Source of the DNA: Baekduia soli
GTDB lineage: Bacteria; Actinomycetota; Thermoleophilia; Solirubrobacterales; Solirubrobacteraceae
Length of the DNA stretch: 64,000 nucleotides
Assembly (NCBI RefSeq): GCF_007970665.1
Contig: NZ_CP042430.1
Span: 2,294,001-2,358,000 of the forward strand
Reading direction: 5' to 3'
Part shown: piece by piece, positions 1 to 9,062 of the stretch
Layout of the letters: every line of letters begins with the position of its first letter
Position numbering within the stretch: the first letter of the stretch is position 1
Translations under genes and position numbers: made by a program
The notes under the pieces: model-generated
The model's database searches: none
Told to the model about the DNA's origin: nothing
The model's input: the letters and a program-made list of their open reading frames with translations, nothing else

Positions 1-568
1 AGCGCAGGTAGAGGATCTCGTCCAGGCCCATCTTCCCGAGGAAGTGGTCGATGCGCAGCAGCCGGGACTCGTCGACGTGGCGGTGCAGCTCGGCGGCCAG
101 CGCCCGTGCGGAGGCCAGGTCATGGCCGAAGGGCTTCTCGACGACCACCCGCGCCGGCGCCGTCAGCAGCCCCGCCCCGCCCAGCCCGCCGACGACCGTC
201 CCGAACAGGTTCGGGGGCACCTCGAGGTAGAAGACGGGCAGCCGCGCGCCGTGAAGCGCCGCGGCGACGCGGGCGTAGGTCTCCGGTGCCGAGAAGTCGC
301 CGCCGACGTAGGACAGCCGGCGGGCGAGCCGGGCGAAGACCTTGGGGTCCACGCGCTCGCCGGCAGCCGCGATCGACGCGCGGGCGTGGTCGCGGAGGTG
401 CTCGACGGTCCAGTCGTCGAACGCGACGCCGACGACCGGGCAGGTGAGCAGCCCGCGGCGCTCCAGGCGGTACAGCGAGCGGAATGTCATCTTGCGCGCG
501 AGGTCGCCGGTGATGCCGAAGACGACGAGCGCGTCGGCCTCGGTGGGGGTGGTGCGCGCGGCGGGCAT
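1..568 (-). CDS. zwf: Glucose-6-phosphate 1-dehydrogenase, N-terminal part (cut by window edge)
   Basis: Oxidises glucose 6-phosphate to 6-phosphogluconolactone, feeding the oxidative pentose phosphate pathway and NADPH supply in the cytoplasm. The reverse strand reads from an ATG at 568 without a stop to base 1 (about 189 residues). Near the N-terminus is the Rossmann motif VVFGITGDLARKM, typical of G6PD (GxxGDLxxRK). Further in are VVEKPFGHDL and, close to the edge, RIDHFLGK, the active-site motif containing the catalytic His. The C-terminal two thirds lie outside the window. The gene is divergent from the cupredoxin gene; the shared upstream region is about 130 bp. Family assignment is secure; whether an opcA or gnd partner follows cannot be seen. 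Confidence 0.95.
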   Translation of the reverse strand, partial: MPAARTTPTEADALVVFGITGDLARKMTFRSLYRLERRGLLTCPVVGVAFDDWTVEHLRDHARASIAAAGERVDPKVFARLARRLSYVGGDFSAPETYARVAAALHGARLPVFYLEVPPNLFGTVVGGLGGAGLLTAPARVVVEKPFGHDLASARALAAELHRHVDESRLLRIDHFLGKMGLDEILYLR

Positions 569-698
569 GGCCGGACTATGGCAAGCCCGTGGTCGGCCGC
601 AGCCACCAGACGGTGGACTACGGACGAAGTGGAGGCCACAGGAGGGGATCCTGGAAGGCGGATCACCCCCCTGAGATCGAACCTGAAGTGGAGTCACC

Positions 699-1267
699 AT
701 GCCCTCGACCCTGACCCCGAGCGCCAACGCACGTCGCCCGACGCCGAGCAGCAGGACCAGAGCCGCTTCGACGCCGGCGTGCAGCGCTTCGGCCGCGTCG
801 CGCTCGGCGCCGCCGGCGGCCTCGGGGTCCTCGCCGCGCTGGCCATGTCGACGATCGCGATGGTCGACCGCCATGCCGGGCCCACCACCACCGTCGTCGT
901 CCGCACGCCCGCCGCGGCCGTCACCGCGCCCGCGCCGGCGGCCGCCGCCGCGGCACCCATCTCGCTCACCGTCGCGGGCGGCAACAAGAAGGGCCCCGAC
1001 GGCAAGATGCACGACTCCTACTCCAAGACGGACTTCGCGGTGACGGCCGGCCAGCCGCTGACGCTGAACATCACGAACAAGGACGACGCGCCGCACTCGA
1101 TCACCTCGCCCGCCGCCGGCGTCGACATCATCGTCAAGCCCGGCACCCACACCTACACGCTGACGGTCGCCAAGTCCGGTCGGTTCTTCTGGTACTGCAA
1201 GCTGCCCTGCGACGACTGGGCGATGAAGCACGCGGGCTTCATGGCCGGGTACATCACCGCCACCTGA
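699..1267 (+). CDS. Membrane-anchored cupredoxin-like protein, N-terminus frameshifted
   Basis: Probable periplasmic/extracytoplasmic copper protein held by one N-terminal membrane segment (GAAGGLGVLAALAMSTIAMV), followed by an Ala/Pro-rich linker and a beta-sandwich domain. Copper-ligand candidates are His in DAPHSI and the C-terminal cluster FFWYCKLPCDDWAMKHAGFMAG (Cys, His, Met), as in plastocyanin-like or cytochrome-oxidase-II-like cupredoxins. The main frame is open from 578 to 1267, but its first ATG (578) is only 10 bp from the zwf start and has no ribosome site. The ATG at 699 has a GTGGAG sequence just upstream and reads MPSTLTP in another frame. Adding one C to the CCCC run at 715-718 joins it smoothly to ERQRTSPDAEQQ. 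I therefore infer a single-base loss there. The only other in-frame start is GTG at 779. Partner and function unknown. Confidence 0.75.
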
Positions 1268-1331
1268 GCCCCTGGCTCGGCCGGCCGGTCCCGGCGCCCC
1301 CGGGACCGGCCGAGGCCAGCGGAACCGCTCG

Positions 1332-1362
1332 TTGACAGGCGCCCGAGGGCGGAGGATAGGAT
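1332..1362 (+). promoter_or_regulatory. Promoter of the PrpD operon, leaderless
   Basis: TTGACA at 1332-1337, a 19-bp spacer and TAGGAT at 1357-1362. The ATG at 1370 follows the -10 box by only 7 nt, so transcription would start at or next to the A of the start codon. No Shine-Dalgarno sequence fits. This -10-to-start geometry recurs at many genes in the window. Confidence 0.6.
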
Positions 1363-1369
1363 CGGCGCG

Positions 1370-2760
1370 ATGCCCTCCGATTCCGGCTCCATCGGCGACC
1401 GGCTCGGGCGTCACATCGCCGCCACGGCCTCGACGCCGCTCGCGCCCGAGGTCGCCGCCAAGGCGGCCACGTGCCTCCTCGACGGCCTGGCGCTCGGCAT
1501 CGCCGCCGGGGCCGAGCGGACGACGGCCGCGCTGCTGGCCTCGCCGCTGCTGGCCCTCGGCTCCGAGGGCTGCTCCGTGTGGCCCGGCGGCGCCCGCGCG
1601 CCGCTGTCGGAGGCCGTGATGCTCAACGGCTACGCCGTGCACGCGCGCTTCCAGGACGACACCGACATGGTCGCCTGGGCGCACCCCGGGTCGCTCGTGC
1701 TGCCCGCCGCGGTCTGCGTGGCCGAGGCCACCGGCGCGACGCTGGAGGCGACGCTGCGCGGCATCGTGTCGGGCTACTCGGTGCTGCACTGGCTCGGTGC
1801 GCGCGAGAAGGTGGGGGCCGCGGTCGTCGCGCGCGCCTTCCGCGCCAGCCCGACGCTCGGGCCGGTCGCCGCGGCCGCCGCGGCCGCCACGGTGCTCGGC
1901 CTGGACGGGTCGCAGGCCGCCCACGCCGCCGCGATCGCCGCGGCCAGCGCCGGTGGCCTGATCGACACCGTGGGCTCGGGCTCCTCGGACTGGCGCTTCC
2001 AGAACGGCAGCGCGGCGTGGCGCGGCGTGCTCGGCGCGATCCTCGCCCAGCAGGGGATCGACGGGTCGCCGTCGATCTTCGAGAGCCCCAAGGGCTTCGT
2101 CCGCGCCTTCGCCGGCATCGACGCGCCCGACGAGCTGCGCGAGGCGCCCGATCCGGCGTCGATCCTCACCGTCTGGAGCAAGCCCTACCCGGCGCTGGGC
2201 GACAACGTCGCGGTCATCTCCGCGGCGCTGGCCCTCCGCCGGCGCTCGCCGGTCGACCCGGCGGCGATCACCGCGGTGCGCGTGCACCAGAACGCCCACT
2301 TCGCCTCCTACCCGGGCACGGCCTACCGCGGCCCGTACACGAAGGCCACGCAGGGGATCGCCAGCACCCCATTCGGCGTCGCCGCCGCCCTGTCGCGCGG
2401 CGCGATCACCTACGACCTCTACGGCGCCGGGCTCAAGGACCCGGAGATCCTCGCCCTGGTCGAGAAGGTGGCGATCGCGCCCGAGCACGACTACGGCTAC
2501 CTCGACGGCAAGGTCGTCGTGGTCACCGAGGACGGAGAGGAGCTGGCCTGCGAGACGTCGGAGCTGCCGCGTGAGGTCTTCTTCCGCGACGCGCCGCACG
2601 CCGCGGCCGCGTTCGCCGCCACCCTGGCCGAGGTCGGCGTCGGCGGCGACGCGCACGGGTTCGCGGCCGGGCTGATGGAGCGGGTCGCCTCGGGGACACG
2701 GGCGTGCCCATCGCCGACGTCGTCGCCGGCGCGCTGGCCCTCGGACCGGCGGCGGCGTGA
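1370..2760 (+). CDS. MmgE/PrpD family dehydratase (2-methylcitrate-dehydratase-like), frameshift near the C-terminus
   Basis: Belongs to the MmgE/PrpD fold that dehydrates 2-methylcitrate or, in relatives, isomerises or decarboxylates itaconate-type acids. Family hallmarks include FQDDTDMVAWAHPGS (the DD...HPG region) near residue 90 and a long Ala-rich all-helical core. The reading frame runs on past its natural end into the next gene. At 2692-2695 the sequence TCGGGGACACG reads out of frame, but one more G restores a plausible tail (DTGVPIADVVAGALALGPAAA) ending at TGA 2758-2760. The next start, GTG 2757, then overlaps that stop as GTGA. I read this as two normal overlapping genes joined by small sequence errors, not a true fusion. 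It heads a six-gene operon; the lyase downstream suggests a methylcitrate-like dehydration plus aldol-cleavage route, but the substrate is unknown. Confidence 0.85.
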
Positions 2761-3652
2761 GCGCGGCGCCGGCGTCCCCGGGCCCCGCCGCGCCCTGCGC
2801 GGCCGGATCGGGGCGGGCAGGCTCGTGGTCGCCCCCGGCGTCTTCGACGGCCTGTCGGCCAGGGTCGCCGAGCAGGCCGGGTTCGGGGTCGTCTACGCCA
2901 GCGGCGGCGCGATCTCGCGCAGCACCGGGGTCCCGGACATCGGGCTCATGACGATGACCGAGGTCCTGGACCGCACGCGACAGATCGTCGACGCCGTCTC
3001 GGTGCCCGTCATCGCCGACATCGACACGGGCTACGGCGGCAACCTCAACGTCGCGCGCACCGTCCGCGAGTTCGAGCGCATCGGCGTCGCCGGGTTCCAC
3101 CTCGAGGACCAGGCCATCACGAAGCGCTGCGGCCACTACGAGGGCAAGACGCTCGTCGAGCCCGCGGTCATGGTCGCGCGCCTGCGCGCCGCGCTCGAGG
3201 CCCGCACCGACCCCGACCTGCTCGTCATCGCCCGCACCGACGCCCGGGCCGACGAGGGCCTGGACGCCGCGATCGAGCGCGCCCGGGCCTACGCCGCCGC
3301 GGGCGCCGACATGCTCTTCGTCGAGGCGCCGCAGAGCGAGGCCGAGATCGAGACGATCGCCTCCGCACTCGACGTCCCGCTGCTCATCAACATGTTCGCC
3401 GGCGGCAAGACCCCGCTCGTCGGCGCGGCCCGGCTGCAGGAGCTGGGCTACGCGCTCATGATCGTCCCCTCCGACCTGCAGCGCGCCGCGATCGCCGCGA
3501 TGCAGGACGCCGCCCGCACGCTGCTGGCCGAGGGCTCGACGGCGAGCCTGGCCGACCGGATGGTGACGTTCGCCGACCGCGAGGAGCTCATCGGGCTGGA
3601 GGACTACGTCGCCCTGGACGACCGCTACCTGGCGGTGGAGCAGGGCCGATGA
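2757..3652 (+). CDS. Isocitrate lyase/PEP mutase superfamily lyase (methylisocitrate-lyase or oxaloacetate-decarboxylase-like)
   Basis: About 298 residues, the usual length of the short ICL/PEPM group (methylisocitrate lyase, dimethylmalate lyase, carboxyPEP mutase). Visible motifs: VVAPGVFDGLSARVAEQAGF at the N-terminus, DIDTGYGG (Mg2+-binding Asp), HLEDQAITKRCGHYEG (the catalytic loop corresponding to K-[KR]-CGH of the lyases), and VIARTDARADEGLDAAI. The CGH loop favours C-C lyase activity over phosphomutase. The start GTG 2757 overlaps the PrpD stop but is in the wrong frame. One extra C in the CCCC run at 2783-2786 would join MSAAPASPGP to RRALRGRIGAGRLVV, a normal N-terminus. Overlaps the following SDR gene by 4 nt. 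Confidence 0.88.
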
Positions 3653-4443
3653 CCGCCGGCGGGCCGCGCGGCCTGTTCGACCTCGGAGGGCGGGTGGCGC
3701 TCGTGACCGGCGCCGCGCCGGGCGGCCTGGGCCACCACTCCGCCGTGGGGCTGGCCCGGCACGGCGCGGAGGTCGTGGCCGCCGACGTGCCCGCGCGCGC
3801 CGGCGAGCTGCAGGCCACCGCCGACGCTGTGCGCGAGCACGGCGCCGTGGCCGGGACCGTCGCGTTCGACGTGACCTCCGAGGAGGCCGTCGAGGCGGCG
3901 ATCGCGCAGGTGCTCGAGCGCCACGGGCGCATCGACGTCCTGGTCCACCACGCCGGCGTGATGATGCGCCGCCCGTCGTTCGAGACCGACGTCGCCGACT
4001 GGCAGCGCGTCATCGACGTCAACCTGACGGGCACGTGGCTCGTGGCCCGGGCGGCCGCGCGCGGCATGGTGGACCGCGGCGCCGGGGCGATCATCACGAC
4101 GTCGTCGGTCTACGCCTCGATCGTGGGCCCGGTCCCCGAGCCCGCCTACTACGCGTCCAAGGCCGGCGTGGCCAACCTGACGCGCGGGCTGGCCGCCGAG
4201 TGGGGCGGCGCGGGCGTGACGGTCAACTGCCTGGCGCCCGGCGTCTTCTTCCCCACGCAGATGACCCAGCCGCTGGCCGACGACCCGGACCGGCTGGAGC
4301 ACTTCGCGCAGCGGACGCTGCTGGGCCGGCTCGGCGAGCCCGCGACCGACCTCGCCGGGGCCGTCGTGTGGCTGGCGTCCGACGCCGCGCGCTACGTGAC
4401 GGGACAGGTCATCTACATCGACGGAGGCTGGTCTGCATGGTGA
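3649..4443 (+). CDS. SDR family NAD(P)-dependent oxidoreductase
   Basis: Classical short-chain dehydrogenase of 264 residues. The cofactor loop is VTGAAPGGLGHHSA (TGxxxGxG with insertion), followed by VDVNLTG-type NVNLTG equivalent and the catalytic Ser/Tyr/Lys set in TTSSVY and YYASKAG. Acidic residues after the second strand (VVAADVPA) favour NAD over NADP. The start ATG overlaps the lyase stop (ATGA) and the gene overlaps the next one by 7 nt, so it belongs to one polycistronic unit. Presumably oxidises or reduces a hydroxy-acid intermediate of this pathway; the exact substrate cannot be read from sequence. An Asn in the usual NNAG motif is replaced (VHHAGV). Confidence 0.9.
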   Translation: MTAGGPRGLFDLGGRVALVTGAAPGGLGHHSAVGLARHGAEVVAADVPARAGELQATADAVREHGAVAGTVAFDVTSEEAVEAAIAQVLERHGRIDVLVHHAGVMMRRPSFETDVADWQRVIDVNLTGTWLVARAAARGMVDRGAGAIITTSSVYASIVGPVPEPAYYASKAGVANLTRGLAAEWGGAGVTVNCLAPGVFFPTQMTQPLADDPDRLEHFAQRTLLGRLGEPATDLAGAVVWLASDAARYVTGQVIYIDGGWSAW

Positions 4444-5054
4444 ACCCGACGACGGTCCCCGCGGCGCTCGTGCTGCTGGACTTCCAGCAGGGGCTGACCG
4501 CGATCCCCGACGCCGCCGACCCACCGCCGCTGGCGGCCGCGGTCGCCGAGCACGGGGTCCTGGACAAGGCCGCCGCCGCGCTGGCCACCGCCCGCGCGCG
4601 CGGCCTCACGGTCGCCCACGTGCGCGTCGCGTTCGAGGCCGGCCACGCCAACCGGACCAACCGGACGCCGCGCTTCGACGACCACGAGGCCGCCGGCCGC
4701 TTCCTGCTGGGCTCCGCGGCCTCCGAGTTCTGCACCGAGGTCGCGCCGGCCGACGGCGAGCCCGTGTTCTCCAAGGGCTCGGTCGCCGCGTTCGCCTCCA
4801 CGACGCTGGAGCGCGCGCTGCGCGTCCGCGGCGCGCGCACCCTGTTCCTGGCCGGGATCGCGACGCACCTGGCGGTGGAGTCCGCCGCGCGCGAGGCGGC
4901 CGACCGCGGCTTTGAGGTCGTGGTGCTCGGCGACGGCTGCACCGCGCCGGACCAGGGCCTGCACGAGCACGCGATCACCCAGACGATCCCGCTGTTCGCC
5001 GAGGTCATCGACACCGACGGCCTCGGGCAGCGCCTCGACGCCGTCACGGGCTAG
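4437..5054 (+). CDS. Isochorismatase-fold hydrolase lacking the catalytic cysteine
   Basis: About 205 residues with the isochorismatase/cysteine hydrolase fold. The Asp of LLDFQQG and the Lys of FSKGSVAAF (two members of the D-K-C triad) are present. The position that normally carries Cys in motifs such as GIATNVCVE reads GIATHLAVESAAREA, so the nucleophile is Ala. Members without Cys are known among true isochorismatases, which use the Asp on an enol ether. Here that could mean a different reaction or a non-hydrolytic role. ATG 4437 overlaps the SDR end. Context: coexpressed with an Asp/Glu-racemase-family protein; maleamate amidase and maleate isomerase of nicotinate breakdown come from these same two families, but the missing Cys argues against a simple amidase. 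Confidence 0.85.
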   Translation: MVNPTTVPAALVLLDFQQGLTAIPDAADPPPLAAAVAEHGVLDKAAAALATARARGLTVAHVRVAFEAGHANRTNRTPRFDDHEAAGRFLLGSAASEFCTEVAPADGEPVFSKGSVAAFASTTLERALRVRGARTLFLAGIATHLAVESAAREAADRGFEVVVLGDGCTAPDQGLHEHAITQTIPLFAEVIDTDGLGQRLDAVTG

Positions 5055-5069
5055 GAGCGGGAGGGACCC

Positions 5070-6533
5070 ATGGAGTTCCTCGAGTGCGACGTCGTCGTCG
5101 TCGGCACGGGCATCGCGGGCCTGAGCGCCGCGCTGTCGGCCTCCGACGGCGGCGCCGACGTGGTCGTCGTCGAGCGCGCCGCCCGCGGGGAGCACGGCGG
5201 CAACACGCGCTACACGGAGGCGTTCCTGCGGATGAAGTCGGTGGCCGAGGCCTCCGACGACTTCGAGGACCGCCTCGGCGACGAGCCCGGCCACCACATC
5301 GACCCGGCCCTGGCCATGGCCACGCTCGGCGAGGAGGCCGAGTGGCACCCGCTCGTCCGCGCCCTGAACTTCACGACGCCGGCGCTCATCGAGCGCTTCG
5401 CCCAGGAGGCCGGCCCGACGCTGCAGTGGCTGGAGACCTTCGGCCTGCGCTTCGAGTCGCTGGCGACGCCGTTCATCACGACGTCGACCACCCGGCTCAT
5501 GCCGGTCGGCGGCGGCCTGGCGCTCGTGGAGGCGCTCACCGCCGCGGCCGACGCGCGGTCGCTGCGGTTCGCGTTCGAGACGACGGCGCGCTCGCTGGTC
5601 GAGCGCGACGACGGGACGATCGGGGGACTGCGAGCGCGCCGCGCCGACGGCAGGCCGCTCGAGGTCCGCGCGGACGCCGTCATCCTCGCCTGCGGCGGCT
5701 TCCAGGGCAACGACGAGATGATGGCCCGCTACGTCGACCGCGCGGCCTACGTGCGCCCGATCGCCCGCGGCGGCTACTACGATCGCGGCGAGGGCATCCA
5801 GATGGCGCTCGACGCCGGGGCCGCGGCGGCCGGCAACTACCGGCTCTTCCACGCCGAGCCCATCGACCCGCGCTCCGGCCTGGCCGAGCCGGCGCTGTTC
5901 GTCTTCCCCTACGGCCTGCTGGTCAACCGCGAGGGCCGGCGCTTCGTCGACGAGGCGCCGGGCACCGTCGACGCGACCTACGAGGCGATCACCCGCCGCA
6001 TCCTCGAGCAGTCGGGCGGCATGGCCTACGTCATCCTCGACGAGAAGATCGAGGACGTGCCGAACTACCGGGTGGCGATCCGCACCGACCAGCCGGCGAT
6101 CACGGCGGGCTCGCTCGACGCGCTGGCCGCCGCCCTCGGCCTGCCGGCCGACGCGCTGGCCGCGACGATCGCCGAGTACAACGCCGCGTGCCCGACGGGC
6201 GGGGACTTCGCGCCGCTGGCCGTCGACGGGCGCGCCACCGCCGGTCTGGACCCGCCGAAGTCCAACTGGGCGCGCACGATCGACACGCCGCCGTTCCGCG
6301 CCTACCCGATCTCCTGCGCCAACGTCTTCTCCTTCGGCGGCGTGCAGGTCACGTCCTCGGCGCAGGTCGTCGGCGGTGACGGGCAGGTCATGCGCGGCCT
6401 CTACGCGGCGGGCGAGGTCATCGGCATGTACCACGGCACCTACGTCGGGTCGACGTCGGTCCTGCGCGGCGCGGTCTTCGGGCGCCTGGCCGGCGCGCAT
6501 GCGGCGCGGTCCTCACCGGCGCCGGCGCCGTGA
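5070..6533 (+). CDS. FAD-dependent fumarate-reductase/succinate-dehydrogenase-like flavoprotein (tricarballylate-dehydrogenase-like)
   Basis: 487 residues with the N-terminal dinucleotide motif VVVGTGIAGLSAALSA (GxGxxG) and EHGGNTRYTEAF, the signature seen in tricarballylate dehydrogenase (TcuA) and related soluble flavoproteins. The fold is FAD_binding_2, with a C-terminal FAD motif GLYAAGEVIGMYHGTY and a capping domain between. Such enzymes desaturate or reduce dicarboxylic or tricarboxylic acids. GGAGCG-like purines lie upstream of ATG 5070. It lies in the operon with PrpD and an ICL-family lyase, supporting a role on a branched tri- or dicarboxylate. No TcuB-like electron-transfer partner is seen nearby. 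Confidence 0.87.
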   Translation: MEFLECDVVVVGTGIAGLSAALSASDGGADVVVVERAARGEHGGNTRYTEAFLRMKSVAEASDDFEDRLGDEPGHHIDPALAMATLGEEAEWHPLVRALNFTTPALIERFAQEAGPTLQWLETFGLRFESLATPFITTSTTRLMPVGGGLALVEALTAAADARSLRFAFETTARSLVERDDGTIGGLRARRADGRPLEVRADAVILACGGFQGNDEMMARYVDRAAYVRPIARGGYYDRGEGIQMALDAGAAAAGNYRLFHAEPIDPRSGLAEPALFVFPYGLLVNREGRRFVDEAPGTVDATYEAITRRILEQSGGMAYVILDEKIEDVPNYRVAIRTDQPAITAGSLDALAAALGLPADALAATIAEYNAACPTGGDFAPLAVDGRATAGLDPPKSNWARTIDTPPFRAYPISCANVFSFGGVQVTSSAQVVGGDGQVMRGLYAAGEVIGMYHGTYVGSTSVLRGAVFGRLAGAHAARSSPAPAP

Positions 6534-7369
6534 CGCGGATCTGGCACCAGAGCTTCACCGACCTGTCGCGGATGCCGCTGTACCGGCGCACGCTGGAGCA
6601 GCACGCCGTCCGGGTCATGGGCGACCGCGGCAGCGTCGCGGTCCACGGGCTGCGGCCGGGCACCTACGGCGACGACTTCACGCCGATCGACGCCATCAAG
6701 TACCGCTACCTCGAGGCGCTCAACGAGGACCAGGTGTGCGAGGCGGCCCTGGCCGCCGAGCGCGAGGGGTTCGACGCGGTCGCGATCGGGTGCTTCTTCG
6801 ATCCCGCGCTGCGCGCCGCGCGCTCGCTCGTCGACATCCCGGTGGTCAGCCTCGCCGAGACGTGCATGCTCGTCGCCTGCTCCTACGGCCGCCGGTTCGC
6901 GGTCGTGACGCTGTGCGGCGACGAGAGCGTCAACCTCGACGACCTGTGCGAGCAGTACGGGCTGCGGCGCCGCCTCGCCGGGATCGTCGCGATGGACCCG
7001 CCGATCGACGAGTACACCCTGGAGGCCGAGGGCGACGCGACCGCACCGGTGGCCGAGGGCTTCGAGCGTGCCTGCGCGCGGGCGTTCGACCTCGGCGCCG
7101 AGGTCATCGTGCCGGGCGACGGGGTCCTCAACGAGTTCCTGTACCGGCAGGGCACCAGCGCCGTCGGCGGCGCGACGGTCATGGACTCCATGGCCGTGCT
7201 GTTCACCTACGCCGACATGCTCGCCCGCCTGCACGCGACCGCGGCGATGGGCGTCAGCCGCCGCCAGATGTACCTCAAGCCGCCCGCCGACATGCTGCGC
7301 TTCGGCCGCGAGGTCGCCGGGCGCCGCGACCTGTCGGAGTCGGACTTCAGCGGGGCGGGGGAGGGGTGA
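6530..7369 (+). CDS. Aspartate/glutamate (hydantoin) racemase family protein
   Basis: 279 residues of the Asp/Glu racemase superfamily, which includes hydantoin racemase, maleate cis-trans isomerase and arylmalonate decarboxylase. The two-Cys catalytic pair that defines racemases can be sought at AIGCFFDPAL and at SLAETCMLVA, though the second half has VIVPGDGVLNEF where racemases carry a Cys. One catalytic Cys (AIGC) therefore appears present and the other replaced, as in decarboxylase-type members. The start ATG overlaps the flavoprotein stop (ATGA). It is the last gene of the operon and its 3' end overlaps the convergent monooxygenase gene by 23 bp. The actual reaction is unassigned. Confidence 0.82.
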   Translation: MTRIWHQSFTDLSRMPLYRRTLEQHAVRVMGDRGSVAVHGLRPGTYGDDFTPIDAIKYRYLEALNEDQVCEAALAAEREGFDAVAIGCFFDPALRAARSLVDIPVVSLAETCMLVACSYGRRFAVVTLCGDESVNLDDLCEQYGLRRRLAGIVAMDPPIDEYTLEAEGDATAPVAEGFERACARAFDLGAEVIVPGDGVLNEFLYRQGTSAVGGATVMDSMAVLFTYADMLARLHATAAMGVSRRQMYLKPPADMLRFGREVAGRRDLSESDFSGAGEG

Positions 7370-9062
7370 CCGCGGCGGCCGCCGCCGCCACGCGCCCGTC
7401 GAGCGCGAAGCCCTCGTAGCTCGCCGCGGCGACCTCGTCGCACACGTCGCGATAGGTGCCGACGCCGCCGACGTAGGGGAGCATGACGCGGGGCTTGCCC
7501 GGCACGTTGGCGCCCATGTACCAGGAGTCGGCCCGGGGGAACAGCGTCCCGTCGGCCAGCGCGGCGACGTGCTCCATCCAGCGCTCCTGGGCCTCCGGCG
7601 TCGCCTCGACCTCGGAGACGCCCCGGTCGCGGGCGTGCGCGATGCAGCCGGCGATCCAGTCCACGTGCTGCTCGATCGAGGTGATGACGTTGCTCAGCAC
7701 GGACGGGCTCGCCGGCCCGGTGATCGTGAACAGGTTCGGGAAGCCCGCTATCGCCAGCCCGAGGTAGGTCTGCGGGCCGGCGGCCCAGCACTCGCGCAGC
7801 CGCACGCCGTCGCGGCCGCGCAGGTCCATCGCCAGCAGCGCTCCCGTCATCGCGTCGAAGCCCGTGGCGAACACGATGACGTCGAGCGGGTGCGTGCGCT
7901 CCGTGGTGCGGATGCCCTCGGGCACGATCGTCTCGATCGGCGTGCGGCGCAGGTCGACGAGCGTGACGTTGTCGCGGTTGAACGTCGCGTAGTACCCCGA
8001 GTCGGCGCAGATGCGCTTCGTGGCGATCGGGTGATCGTGGGGCAGCAGCGCCTCGGCGACGGCCTGGTCGTGCACGGTGGCGCGGATCTTGTCGCGCACG
8101 AAGTCGGCCACGACGGCGTTGGTGTCGGGGTGCACGATCACGTCGGCGTACGCCGTGGTCACGATGTTCGCGCCGCCGAACGCCCAGCGGCGCTCGAGCT
8201 CTGAGCGCATCGCCTCGGGGTCGTCGCGGGGCGCCGGCTCGGCGGACTGGATGGGGCGGACGCCGTGGCCGGGCTCGGGGAAGTCCAGCGTGCGCATCAC
8301 GCCGTTGCGCGAGGAGCGGGCGTCCTCGCGCCCCCGCGGGTAGTCGGTCTTGACGCGCTCCTGGTAGCCGGGGTCCAGCGGGCGGTTGCCCTGCGGCACG
8401 CTGAAGTTCGGGGTGCGCTGGAACACGTCGAGGTGGGCGACCTGCGGCGCGATCTCCGTGATGAGCTGGATGCCGGTCGACCCCGTGCCGATCACGCCGA
8501 CGCGGCGGCCCGCGAGCCGGACGCCCTCCTGCGGCCAGCGGCCGGTCTGGTACCAGACGCCGCGGAACGACTCCAGGCCTTCGAACTCGGGGTCCTTGGG
8601 CGCCGACAGGGCGCCCGTGGCCATGATGCACCAGCGTGCGCGGCAGAGGTCGCCGCGGTCGGTGGCGACCTCCCAGGAGCCCGCCCGGTCGTCCCACGTG
8701 GCGGCGGTCACGGTCGTCCCGAGGCGGATGTCGGCGCGCAGGCCGAAACGGTCGGCGACGTGCTCGGCGTAGCGCAGGATCTCGTCCTGGCGCGCGAAGC
8801 GCTCCGTCCAGACCCACTCCTGCTGGAGATCTTCGTCGAAGGAGAAGGAGTAGTCGATGCTGTCGACGTCGCAGCGCGCGCCCGGGTAGCGGTTCCAGTA
8901 CCACGTGCCGCCGACGCCGTCGCCGCGCTCGAAGACCCGCACGCGCAGGCCCAGGCCCCGCAGCCGGTGCAGCATGTACAGCCCCGCGAACCCGGCGCCC
9001 ACCACGATGGCGTCGAGCTCACCCGGCCGGCCGCCGGCCGGTGTCCCCTGGTCGTCGGTCAT
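7347..9062 (-). CDS. Baeyer-Villiger-type flavin monooxygenase with atypical fingerprint
   Basis: 571 residues with two Rossmann motifs, [15 protein letters not shown] (FAD) and [11 protein letters not shown] (NADPH), and the class B monooxygenase [18 protein letters not shown] block, as in cyclohexanone and phenylacetone monooxygenases. These insert oxygen next to a ketone using NADPH and O2. The family fingerprint FxGxxxHxxxWP reads [12 protein letters not shown], so the conserved His is Gln. The fingerprint His matters for the catalytic cycle of characterised members, so activity may differ. The C-terminal tail is Ala/Pro-rich. The start is ATG 9062. The gene is convergent with the catabolic operon and divergent from selO; it may process a ketone related to that pathway, but this is inference. 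Confidence 0.9.
   Translation of the reverse strand: MTDDQGTPAGGRPGELDAIVVGAGFAGLYMLHRLRGLGLRVRVFERGDGVGGTWYWNRYPGARCDVDSIDYSFSFDEDLQQEWVWTERFARQDEILRYAEHVADRFGLRADIRLGTTVTAATWDDRAGSWEVATDRGDLCRARWCIMATGALSAPKDPEFEGLESFRGVWYQTGRWPQEGVRLAGRRVGVIGTGSTGIQLITEIAPQVAHLDVFQRTPNFSVPQGNRPLDPGYQERVKTDYPRGREDARSSRNGVMRTLDFPEPGHGVRPIQSAEPAPRDDPEAMRSELERRWAFGGANIVTTAYADVIVHPDTNAVVADFVRDKIRATVHDQAVAEALLPHDHPIATKRICADSGYYATFNRDNVTLVDLRRTPIETIVPEGIRTTERTHPLDVIVFATGFDAMTGALLAMDLRGRDGVRLRECWAAGPQTYLGLAIAGFPNLFTITGPASPSVLSNVITSIEQHVDWIAGCIAHARDRGVSEVEATPEAQERWMEHVAALADGTLFPRADSWYMGANVPGKPRVMLPYVGGVGTYRDVCDEVAAASYEGFALDGRVAAAAAAVTPPPPR

Noticed and set aside
1370-3652. A bifunctional PrpD-lyase fusion protein
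   Set aside because: The linker contains out-of-frame residues while the true PrpD tail and stop are intact one frame over. Two nearby single-base losses explain it better.
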